This document shows positions 32,606-43,500 of a DNA stretch of 64,000 nt, piece after piece; the first letter of the stretch is position 1, and each line of letters opens with the position of its first letter. Under the pieces are notes generated by a model. That model was not told the origin of the DNA and ran no database searches. It was given only the letters and a program-made list of their open reading frames with translations. The stretch is taken from assembly GCA_047967505.1 (NCBI GenBank), contig CM106538.1. One strand, 5' to 3'. The stretch comes from Dipteris shenzhenensis (Eukaryota > Polypodiophyta > Polypodiopsida > Gleicheniales). The position numbers and the translations under genes were made by a program.

Positions 32606-32760
32606 TCCCTCTCTTTTCCCTCTCCCTCCCTAGAATTCAATATTTTCCCTCTCCCTCCTCTCCCTTTCCTTTCCTAGAATTCAAACTTCCCTTCCCTTCC
32701 ATAGAATTCAAACTTCCCGCTCCCTTCCCCTCTCCCCTTCCCTCCCCCCCCCCCCCCTTT
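32606..32760. repeat. Pyrimidine-rich tract with three tagaattcaa repeats
   Basis: C/T-rich sequence facing the purine tract, ending in a run of C near 32746-32757. The word tagaattcaa recurs at about 32631, 32675 and 32702. Confidence 0.85.
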
Positions 32761-32763
32761 CCT

Positions 32764-32929
32764 CGTGAGTGCACAATAGAAATGTACGGGAAGGGAGAGA
32801 AGGAGCAAAACATGAGCCAATAGTTTTGGTGGGTGCAGAACACCCTAGTCTTCTATGTCATTCACATATATATGTGTTTGAGTATTGTACATAACTAAGA
32901 TTAAGGCACAGTGGCCTTTAATCCCCACA
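32764..32929 (-). repeat. LTR of the copia F-type remnant
   Basis: About 166 bp, alignable over its length with the 162-bp LTR of copia F (shared ttttggtgggtgca, gtgtttgagtattgtacata and ccccaca borders). The terminal TG is changed to CG. Confidence 0.75.
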
Positions 32930-34600
32930 ACCTCCCACTTAAAGGCCAATGTGTTTGTAAGTGAGAACAACCAGTGAACTTACTATCCAATGCCCATCAA
33001 TACATTGCAATACTCAAACTGCTGGCTAGGTAGACTCTCTTCGTCAGCATATCTGCATGGTTATCATCTGTATGAACCTTGAAAAGCTCTATGCACTTGT
33101 CCTTAAGTATCTTCCTGATGAAATGGTGTCTGACCTCAATGTGTTTGGTCTTTGCATGAAAGACCGCATTCCATGCTAGTTGAATAGCACTCATGGAATC
33201 AATATGCAATGTCGGTACACCTGAATGGATTCCCAAATCTCCCACTAGCCAATCAAGCCATATAGCCTCCTTGTAACCCTCTGTAGATGCAACATACTCG
33301 GCCTCTGTGGTAGACAAAGCAACACACTTCTATGCACGAGACATCTATGACACTGCACCACCTACAAAGGTGAACACATAACCAGAAGTGGATCTCCTGC
33401 TATCCATATGCCCTACATAGTCTGAATCTATGTACCCAAGTACAAGTATCTCTCCTATGCCAAAGTAGATGCAAATCTCCTTGGTACCCTTCATCTACCT
33501 CATGATGCACTTAGTTGCCTCCCAATGCCTCTTTCGTAGAGTATCCATATACCGGTTAACAACTCCCACTACAAATGCAATGTCCATCTTGGTAGCTATC
33601 ATAGCATACATAAGACTCCCAACCGTTGATGCATAAGGAACCTTGGCCATCATGGCCCTCCCCTCATCTGATTTGGGACTATCTGCTTGATTCAGTTTCA
33701 CATATGAAGGCAATGGAGTACTTACTGCCTTCCCCCCCTCCATATTGAAATGCTACAACACTTTTGTAACATACTCCTTCTGTGAACACCAAAGAAGTGT
33801 CCTACGCCGGTCATGCATGATGCACATACCAAGTATATGACCTGTAGGTCCCAAATCCTTCATGTTTAAGGCCTCATGCAACTTGGCCTTCAATGCATCT
33901 GGCTCATAAGTGTTCTTGCTAGCCAATAGCATATCATCCACATAAAGTGCAAGAGTATCAAGGTATTATCCTTTGCCCTTTTAGTGTAGAGTTAGTGATC
34001 AGTATCACTCCTTCTAAAACCCTGGGACCGAATGAAAGCATCAAACATTTGATACCATTCTCTAGGTGCTTGCTTAAGGCCATAGAGACTTTTTTTTAGC
34101 TTGCAAACCAAATGCGCTTTGCCCTTTTCTTCAAAGCCTTTCAGTTGTACCACGTATGTTTCCTCATGCAGATCCCCATGCAAGAAAGTTGTCTTGACAT
34201 CCATCTGCATAAGCTCCATATCCTCTGCTGCCACAAGTCTAAGTACGCATTTAAGTGTGGTCATCTTCACAACCAGAGAGAAGATTTCATCAAATTCTAC
34301 ACCCTTCTCTTGCTTGAATCCTTTAGCAATCAAACATGCATTATACTTAGGCACATCATCACCTGTGACCTTCATCTTGTAGACCCATTTACATGGCAAG
34401 CTTTCTTTCCATGTGGCAAAGAAACCAAGTCCCAAGTCTTAATTTTCATGAGTGAATTCATATCTGATTGCATAGCATACTCCCACTTGCACTAATCCTC
34501 GCGCATCATAGCCTCCCTATAGCAAGAAGGCTCCCCACAATCAGTAAGCATCACATAGTCTTGTCCTTGGAACAAATCTCTCTGGTGGTCTAGACAATCT
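32764..34600 (-). mobile_element. Copia element F-type remnant (3' LTR, RNase H, reverse transcriptase)
   Basis: Minus strand. The left LTR is 32764-32929 and matches the LTR at 61126-61287. A polypurine tract (aagtgggaggt) is at 32930-32940. RNase H (32997-33317) has STTEAEYVASTEGYKEAIWL and a terminal HADMLTKRV. The connection and RT segments (33495-34435) contain KVPYASTVGSLMYAM, YVDDMLLASKN (active site intact), [29 protein letters not shown] and CKWVYKMKVTGDD. Frames shift several times. The element ends near 34600; integrase, gag and the other LTR are missing. Confidence 0.88.
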
Positions 34601-36740
34601 AAGGACAATGCAACGCAGTGACTAGATAACACAATGACATACAGATTATTGCTTTAAGGCTAACTCAACAACTCGCTACTCTAAGGCCAAACAAAAACTG
34701 GTTGTATTAGCCTGGTAGGACCAAGACATGTGCCTGAGGTTTGGTAGAGTGTTAAAATTTGAACTTGAACCAGAGGTCAATGTTGCTAATAATATTCTAC
34801 TTGGCCCAACAAACACCTTAGTGTTGATTCCTTCTGAAATCTCAACTCTAAGTTCATACTTAATGCATGATCTCGGACACACAGACACCTCGAGCTCGGA
34901 GGATGCAATGAGCTTCAATGCAAAAGTGGGTGAAAACCCGATCTCAGAGCCTCCATGGCTCCTAAAAATGAATTTGGACACTGAAAAGCCCAAAATTAAT
35001 GAAATGTGTGTTGCCTCTATGAAGGCCATGTGCCTCTAACTTCCTTTGTCATGAAGCACCGCTCCCTTGTCATCTAGTGCCATGGCACTTGACTTCTTCA
35101 CCTGCCACTTGGTATGCATGGCCTTAGTGACCTTGACACGTGATGCATGTTTGCTCCTCATGATCCATCTTTGTTTTAATGGACTAAGCATGTGGTACAC
35201 GGACTTCACGAGAACATTCAAGCTACTCACTCCTTGCTTCTTCGGACCCATCTTTGTTTTGATGGATTAAGCATGTGGTACACTGAGTTCATAGAAAGAT
35301 TCAAGCTACTCCATTCATCTATGAGTCCTTCAATTGTTTTCCCCCCTACTTGAGCGCTCTCCTTGTCCTCCTCATCCTGACTTCATGGGAACATTCAAGC
35401 TACTCACTCTTTGCTCCTTATGACCCATCTTTGTTTTGATGGATTGGTACACTGAGTTCATAGAAAGATTCAAGCTACTCCCTTCATCTATGAGTCCTTC
35501 AATTGTTTTCCCCCCTACTTGAGAGCTCTCCTTGTCCTCCTCATCCTTCAGTCTATGAGGTAGCAAAAGTTGAAACCCCAAAATGTCCATTCTAAGGTTC
35601 AACTTATGCCCCACCATTGTTTTGATCCACATCATCATGGCTCTGATTATTAGCCCCATTTTGTGGAAGAATTTATTTGTGCTTCCTTGCCAGTGTGGGG
35701 TGGGAGGTTCATTGCATGCTCAAATTAAGTCAAAAATCTTCTAGGCCTTAGGCAATAGAGATATATCTCTTGTTGGATGAGCCAAAAGCCTAGAGTTTGG
35801 CCTTGTGGTCCTTGTCTTCTTGCTCGGTTGTTTCTTGGCCTCTTCCTCAAATTTCCTTCTTGTGACCTCATCTTGAGCTCCAACTAGGATTGTTGCTAGC
35901 TCTTTGGCAGCATGATTGTTGTTTGTGGGGTTGCTCCTTGACATGGGTGATAGGTAAGTGGTGGTCACCTTCTAGTTTGGGTCATCCACTATCTATCCTT
36001 AGCCACTTGGTAGATTTGATTGTTGGCTCTTGTCTCTTTTCCCTTCTTATCCGTTGGGGTCTTCATCGTAGCAACTTGGTTTTATTTGGTATTCTGCTCT
36101 TTGTTAGTAGCACCTCCTCAACTACCCTTCGCATCGGCCTTTAGGATTTTTTGAATCTTGCCCTCCTATTATTTTTCACTTGGTAGCTTTGTGAGAGGGG
36201 GCATTTTCTTGGATGATCCAAGAATTGTTGATGGCAATGGGTCCATTGCTCCTATGCCACCTTTTCCTTCATTGTGTCATCCATCCTCATGCCTACTTCA
36301 CGTATGATTGATCAGATAACATTGTTTTTTATGCCAACCCTTATAGCAAGCTTGAATAGTTGTAACTATCTTATTTAATTGCATTATCCTCCATGCAACT
36401 TGTACCTTCTTTCACATCAAAGTTTAGCATAGCCTCAATAGCTTCCTACTTGCATGCCAACAATGAGTCTAACTTTTGGCCCTTCATGACTTTATGCGGA
36501 TCTTCCATGACTTATATCTTTACAACAACTTTGGAGCTGTCGTGTGCTTCTTGTGTGGATGAGCTCTAGTGCTAGGACTCGTAGTTTTCTTTTTTGGCTT
36601 GATAGGTGATTGCTTGTACACATATGCATAGGGATAAGCATATGCTAGAGTGAGTGGAGTGCTTTTGTATTGTGAAGACATGGTAGTGGCAAATGTAAGC
36701 ATGTGGCGGGGTAGCAAACTAGGGAGCAATGGCGATAGAT
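34601..36740. other. Unassigned stretch with tandem units at 35150-35560
   Basis: No known domain. An imperfect tandem array (period about 177 bp, with cccatctttgttttgatgg at 35247 and 35424 and a related copy near 35164) could encode a repeated minus-strand motif (SSLN-P-KS). A minus-strand frame at 35741-35968 (MTTTYLSPMSRSNPTNNNHA) and one at 36520-36729 are unrecognised. Confidence 0.4.
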
Positions 36741-36889
36741 CTATCTCTCTCTCTCTCTCGCACTCTATCTCTCTCTCTCTCTCTCTCTCGCTATCTCTCT
36801 CTCGTGCTGCCTCTCAGTTCTCTCTCGTTACACCTCTTTCCCCTTAGTCTCTCTCTCTCTGTCTCTCTGCCTCAACATTGCACTCTCTC

Positions 36890-36947
<58 letters not shown>

Positions 36948-37034
36948 TCCCTCTCTCTTTGTGTCTCTCTCTTTCTCTGTCTCTCTCTCTCTCTCTCTCA
37001 TTTTGTCTCTCTCTCTCTCTCTCTGTCCCTCTAT
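36741..37034. repeat. CT microsatellite cluster
   Basis: Nearly continuous CT/TC repeats; the purest run is at 36896-36944. The open frames over it are meaningless serine-leucine repeats. Confidence 0.95.
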
Positions 37035-38617
37035 CTTTCTTCATCTCAATTAGGCTCATCACGTTCAAATGCCTGTGAAATTTTTGATACAATTGGAGAT
37101 GGGATTCATTAGATAGACGCCTCTGCTGGCGGATTTCATCTCCATGCCGAGAAGCAGTCATCCATTGTTGCTAAACTTGTGACTTTGCATATCTTTCACC
37201 CTGCGCAATGCAGTTTCTCTTGAGGGTCCGCTAATCTCTTGAGGGTTGAGAGCTCCATTGACAATATGCACATTTCGACTCCCAGAACTACTTAGGCTTG
37301 CAGTAACGAGGATCAACAACAAGCAACCTCCTACCATACCTCACAAGGATGTGTAGGAACCCTAGGACCCACCCCCTTTGGGAGTACGTCCCTTCACATC
37401 CATACTGGTTGCACCGATGAATGTAGGCCTTGGCACATTTGTTCCTATGCCGGTACTAGCAACTACTTGGATACCACCACCTGGGCCAGGCTTAAGGCCA
37501 GCCTTGTGCCCCATCAAGCCCACAGTAACACCACCTCCGCTAGCCGCTCAAATGGTGTAAACTGATGAGGCAATGCGTATCTTGGTGAATGCCCTAGGAA
37601 GGGGGGCCACACCACATCCACCCGCCCGAGTGTTTCCTGCAGGGATTGCAAATCCCTCGAGGAGCCAACCCATAGCCATCTCCAAGCTAATGACCAAATT
37701 CCTTGGAGAAGGAGACGACGAGATGGAAGAATGAGTAAGGATGAGGATAAGTGAATGGTAATGAGAGCAGACTCCAAGGTGAGATGGAAGAAGAGTTTGA
37801 GAGTAAGGTTGCGGGTGAGATGGAAGAAGGAGTAAAGCTGAGGATAGGAGAATGGTAATCAGAGAAAAACTTCGAGGCGAGATAGATGATGAACGACAAG
37901 AGAGGAATTTAAGGGAGTGCAGACTCATAATGTGAGATGAAAGATTTAGATAAAGTTATTAAAGTGAAATATTACGAATAAAATGAGTTGAAGATTTGAA
38001 ATAAAATAAGAGGCTGAGATGTCACTATGATGACAGGAACGCTCTACTAGATTGTGTGAAGTAACAGATGCAAGACCATAATGTGAGACATGTGAGATGA
38101 TAGATTTTGAATACATTGAAATCTATAAAATAAAGTGATCGAATACAAGAAGGATATAATTATTAGATTCTTATCACGAGATATTTATTGTATATAATCA
38201 ATTAGACTTCGAATAAAGGGAAACAAATTAAATAAATTGAGAGAGGATGAGTTGTCAATGATGGTAGGAGAACACTCTACTAGATGGTGTGAGGTAACAA
38301 GTGCAAGACCATAATGTAAGATGACAGATTTTGAATAAAGTGAAATCTATGAAATAAAGTGATTGAATATAATAAATTGGACTGAAATATGCTTTTATTT
38401 CCATCATCACACATTTAATATGTATCCATGATAAATGCCCCTTATGTATCCATGAGAAAATGCCCTTTATCTATTGACACATTTAATATAATCAACCAAA
38501 ATAACATTATGAGCCAATGAAAAAAAGCAACAAACACAAGATTTGCACTTGTACCATGTACATGCATCACTTGGCAATAAAGTTTTGTCTACTTTAGAAT
38601 AAACTTATCTACATGCT
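37035..38617. other. Intergenic stretch with imperfect repeats
   Basis: No gene recognised. 37730-37870 has imperfect repeats of gagatggaagaa. A unit of about 231 bp is duplicated (gaacRctctactagatKgtg at about 38037 and 38269, both followed by gcaagaccataatgt). Confidence 0.5.
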
Positions 38618-39200
38618 TCACAATGAAGTCGACAATGATGCTTGATGTGGACTCCTTTGTGATGCTTTGGGAGTAGACTCTTCCTCTAGAGACTTCGATG
38701 CTTTTGGCATATATGGACTCCTTCTCCGAGCATAGAATTTGTCTATTTCTAAGCGTGGACTCAGTTGTGATGCTTTGGACATAGAGTCCTTTGGAGGCTG
38801 TGATTCTCCGAGCATATATTGAATCTCTACTTTTGAGCATGGACTCGGTCATGATGCTTTGGGCATAGACTCCTCTAGAGGCTATGATGCTTGCAGCATA
38901 GACTGAATCTCTACTTCTACTTGTGGAGTCTGTTGTGATGATTTGGGTGTAGACTCCTCTAAAGGTTGTGATGCTTTGGGTGTAGACTCCTCAAAAGGCT
39001 GTGATGCTTTGGGCATAGATTGAATCCCTACATTTGCTTATAGACTCTGTTGTGATGCTTTGGGTGTAGACTCTTTGAGCATAGATGGAATCTCTACTTC
39101 TACTCATGGACTCGATTGTGATGCTTCGAGAGTAGACTCCTTAAAGTTTGTGATGCTTTAGGAGTATATTGAATCTCTACTTCCTCTTGAGCCTTTGATG
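38618..39200 (-). repeat. Degenerate tandem repeats with a repeated peptide on the minus strand
   Basis: The word gatgctttggg...gtagactcctc recurs roughly every 30-90 bp. On the minus strand one frame reads as repeats of a short peptide (variants of PKASQPLEEST), open at 38618-38815 and broken by stops further on. It looks like a decayed low-complexity tail of a larger protein. Confidence 0.6.
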
Positions 39201-39242
39201 TAGATTTGGGTGTCTAATTTACTTTAATTGGAGATTGAGCAA

Positions 39243-41573
39243 TTACGTATCAAATGGTATGAGCCACAAATGTAATAATTCTACATCAAAATATGTTGAC
39301 ATTGACGATTGCGAGCCCTTCACATCAAACATTTCATTGAGGAGCAACTTGCAGTTGTAGCACCCATAGGTGTGTGCATCAGTTTGATCTACAACCTCGC
39401 ATCTTTGTAAGTCCATTGCTTCTTGCAAGTCACCATTGTACTTTGTGACTTGTCCAATTGCACTTATTAACTTTGATGTAGACTTGTCCATCATAACATA
39501 CAACGGAATGAATAAATGCATTGCACAAGAGAGCTACCATGAAAGTTATAAGGCATTAAGACACTAATGCATTGCCACCATGATGTCTTGCCATTGAATT
39601 GGTAAAATAACATTTCTTTGCATGAAGATTTAGAGTCACTAAACTCCAAATGTTTCCTACATAACCAATTAAGAATATTTATTATTTGACTATGTCTTAC
39701 CTCTGGCAAAAGTAAATATAAGGTTGTGGTGTCACTTATTCCTCATAATATGGCCTAATGATAACTCATACATCGTCCATATTGAGAGATTGTATCCAAG
39801 TACAAACATCTCCTATGGACTTTTTCCCCAGGGGGTCCACTAGGGTTTATCGTATGGTACCACATGAGTGTAAGGGAGGGGGGTTATATAAGGGAAGGAA
39901 GGTACATTTTATAAGGTAAGGTCTCGTAAATAGTGGTAGATAAGGGGAATCTTCATATATTTATTACACACAGGTAACGTCTCCTTCTTACTACTAGTGA
40001 ATCCCTCGTGTCTTTTTCTTATTATTGAGCCAAGTACAAAGCAAGGAATCTATGATATATACACACTTCCCAAAAACTATAGGATACCAAGATATAATTA
40101 TACTCCACCAAACAATAAACGAACATTAGCTCATTAGATTTAATTAAAATATAAATACTAATCCAAGATAAAGTTTGTATCAAACCTAAGGGTGGCCATC
40201 ATAACTTTATCATTAACCTCTTTCTCACTATGTCTTAGGATTTGAATCTTTCCTTCACCAAATGATAACTATTGAGATTTTTGTCCAATGAGAACTTGAA
40301 CATCAAACTTGCTTCCCATGTCTTGTAGCTTAGACAAATTCTTAGAATTCTTCAATGTGAGTTGCACCAACCTCATATGCTCCGAGTTCCTATATAAGCC
40401 AAGTAGTTGACTCTCCATGTTAGGAAAGTCTTTCAGTGATCCTCTTATTGTCTCAAATATTTCCTTTTGAGCTTTCCCAGCAATCACCATATTGATCAAA
40501 GTTGAAGGCAAGATTGTGGCTCTCCCTGCTACTGTGGCGCTGACTTTAGATCCACATGCAATCATTCCTCTGCCATCTAAAAAAATACAAAATCTTGTGA
40601 GATAGATAGGCTATAGTTAAATATAATGCTTGTAAAAGAAAAGTATTTGTCATATCGAGATATACATCTGTGTTTTCTTTTCGTAATCTTGTGAGCCATG
40701 CAGATTATCCATGTCATCATCTACGATCATATCTACATCATTACATGCATCCTCTTTGTCATTATCTACATACTCTTTATCTTGGGAGCCATCAAGATGA
40801 TCCATGTCATCATTTCCAATCCTCTTATGTTCCAGGTCTCTTTCTTGTAGATCAGCTTGCAAGTGAAAGTGTGCCATGCAAGCCTTTCTGTCAATAATCA
40901 TTGGTGGAATATCCTTTTTTGACAAGATCTTCAAAAAGATATCCCATCTGCAATAAGGTGACCTCCCAATTAAGCGGTTGCAAGTATTCCAACATAGTAA
41001 ACAAAAGACTTCCACTTTTTACTAGACAGTCTTAGATTTGGGAGTGCTTTAGATGATGAGAGGACTTGTAGATTTCTTGCTCTTCTGGCATGAGATGCAA
41101 ACTCTTGGAAGTCTCGCTTATGTTACCTTGTATGGACTCTGTATGCATAACATGAATGATTCAACGATTAGATCTTTACTTGCATTATCTCTTGCTTCTC
41201 TTTGTTGCATACACACCATTGTAGATCTTGAAATTAGAGCATTAACTTTCTCCAAAGTGCTATGCATCTCTTCCTTGTTTTTTTAATTAATAAAAATGAC
41301 AATATTGCAAAGTCCAACTCTACTAATGGTCGCATATAGTATTCTATCGATGAATTAGCGAATATCATTAGAAGAAACCTCACCGATGAAGAATACTAGG
41401 GGCTTATCCCAACTTGATTCATCAAGAAGAAAGTCCTCATATAAAACTCCCCTATACGCTACAACCTTTCCACATTTTGAATTGATGTTCGCATTGAATT
41501 GAAAGCCGTGGTTGACATAACTTGATATTATCATTTGGTGCTCATTCACTAGCTTCTCAACATATGCAATCAC
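39243..41573 (-). pseudogene. Unrecognised minus-strand coding stretches, exon-like
   Basis: Several open blocks lie in order on the minus strand: 41355-41573 (HQMIISSYVNHGFQFNANIN, GVLYEDFLLDESSWDKPLVF), about 41120-41285 (EEMHSTLEKVNALISRS), 40650-41015 (KDIPPMIIDRKACMAHFHLQ, then an acidic region with repeated DDMD-LHGSQD), 40269-40565 (GKAQKEIFETIRGSLKDFP, LQDMGSKFDVQVLIGQ) and 39243-39709 (EFSDSKSSCKEMLFY, DQTDAHTYGCYNCKLLLNEM). They have amino-acid composition like real protein and are separated by frame changes and stops. I do not recognise a family. They could be exons of one decayed gene or part of a mobile element. Confidence 0.4.
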
Positions 41574-41639
41574 CTGTTGTGGGATTTAGGCTCTCATGAA
41601 TGAGGTAACAACTTCGGACCCATCTTCTTGGTTCTTCAT

Positions 41640-42905
41640 CCACTTATGTGCCCATGCCTTTTCCTTAGCTGTGGATAAAGCGGCTATATGCTACACAATA
41701 CTAGGGCCAATATTGCAACAGGGATATCTTTTTCTATGAGAAGACATCTAATCACACTATCCACTGCATCACATTTCACATGTACGTTGATGCACTCCTC
41801 CATGTAATGATATTTGTCCTTCTTGCCAAAAATTCATTCTTTCTTGAGGAGTTTCTCTACTACCATGGTTACATAGGTGACTGGCAAATATTTTACGGGC
41901 CTCCACATTCTTGCTGTCACCTCTTTTTTCTCAACGTTTAACTTTTGTGATGGAAACAAAGGACCTTCATAGGTAATGTCACCCTTCTCATATGCATGGC
42001 AGACTACTGCAACTTGCTCAAATAGCTCATCGGGCCAAAAACTTATACTTGTTTACCTTGAAGCTTGTGAGAGATTCTTCCCGTTCTTGATTTCCCCTTG
42101 GTACAACTGCACTTACACGTATAAAAATTCACCAATGTGTTTGCATATAATTCTTTTCAAATGTGTTACTAGAGAACCAAGTGTCGCCCATAGACACCTC
42201 GTTTTCATTAGGATTTCCAATGTCGAGGTTATCGTATGCTTTGCAAAAATATCATGATTTAGTCTTTCAAACTCAATCGAATATTTTGTTACATATAAAA
42301 ATGGAAGGGAAAAACCTTTGAAATTTGACTTGGAGTCAGTCTTTTGGAGTCCCTTGCCTGTCTAGCGAGTTCATTGCAAGCATAAGCATAATGCTGACCA
42401 TCAATCAGCTCAAATTTAAAATGCAAAAAAAAAAAAATTGCCTCTTTCAAAATTGTCTCGAAATTTGCCTCTTCCCCCTAGGGTTCATGCGGAATTGGTC
42501 GAACGTATTGTGTGAAGGATTGGGTGAATGTCTCCTCAAAATGCGTAGGTCCTTCTAACTTAATTCTATTATCACGGCTGCCTATATTTGGACAAAACAT
42601 CATTGGATGCATGACTACATTGGAGACCATGGGTTTCTTACCATCCACCAAAGCCCTGTATATCTACATAGCGTAAGATATATCAAGATTCCTGTCGTTG
42701 GTAAAAATGCTTGCTGACTCCACATCTCGAGCATTCACAGCATAGGGCTTTTGTCCCCATACATATCCCACATCATCTTCTGTGATTGTCTCATTAAGAT
42801 GTAGATTGAGCTTCTTTATTGAGATGAGATCATCTTTATCTTCCTCAACCTCTTGATCTGACTCTTCTTCCTCTTTCTCTTCTCTGTCCTATTCCTCTTT
42901 CACAT
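41640..42905 (-). pseudogene. Unrecognised minus-strand coding stretches, upstream part
   Basis: On the minus strand 42905-42480 is open but for one stop and reads an acidic start (EEEESDQEVEEDKDD) followed by TEDDVGYVWGQKPYAVNARD, GKKPMVSNVVMHPMMFCPNI and HFEETFTQSFTQYVRPIPHE. Further on, 42030-41740 reads DELFEQVAVVCHAYEKGDIT, VTARMWRPVKYLPVTYVTMV and DKYHYMEECINVHVKCDAV. Together with the blocks at 39.2-41.6 kb it may form one decayed gene of unknown family. It abuts a Helitron Rep fragment on the other strand. Confidence 0.4.
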
Positions 42906-43084
42906 ACGGAGGAACATTGTCTTTTTTCAGAGATAGCCTTTGGAACTATGGCCCTTGCAATACTAATATTTTGCATTTTGCATCAATTCTCATGCCCTTA
43001 ATTGAACAATACAATGATGATAGGATTGTCATGTATGCCTTGAAGAATATGTCCCATATGAGTGCAAAGAATACACTTGGATTC

Positions 43085-43500
43085 TTCACCTTTACTATTC
43101 TTGCCAACATGACCATGGATTGCTTTGGATTGAGAACTTGCCAATTTATGGTGAAGTGACAGACTTAGAAATAGAAGACTTTGGTGACATATATACTACA
43201 ATAAACATTTCTAAATTTGGCTTGCCCAACAAAGACATTCAAATACACAAACACAAGATAACTTGTCAAAAAAGGAAAAAAGCTTTTGCTTTCACTTCCC
43301 ACCCCCTCCTATGAGAATGACTAAAATTTTTCTTCCCCTTGAAGAATCTCCAATCATAAGTACATGCAAAAACACAAGATCATTCCACACACACAAGTTA
43401 GACATTCACTCATGCAACAACATCCTTGCTACAACTATCATGTCCCCCCAATCAACTCATGAGCATCATCCTTCTTTATTGATATACTCCAACACTCCAT
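43085..43500 (+). pseudogene. Helitron Rep (HUH) fragment
   Basis: The plus strand carries CQHDHGLLWIEN at 43102-43137, the H-x-H rolling-circle replicase motif of Helitrons. After an acidic stretch it continues with DIQIHKHKITCQKRKK and, after a frameshift, FHFPPPPMRMTKIFLPLEES, which is the Helitron N-terminal domain block that follows the HUH motif. The corresponding segment in the larger element lies at 51986-52230. No helicase is attached. Confidence 0.8.

Noticed and set aside
36729-37161. Open frames of 105-127 codons in both strands
   Set aside because: Pure CT/GA microsatellite translation.
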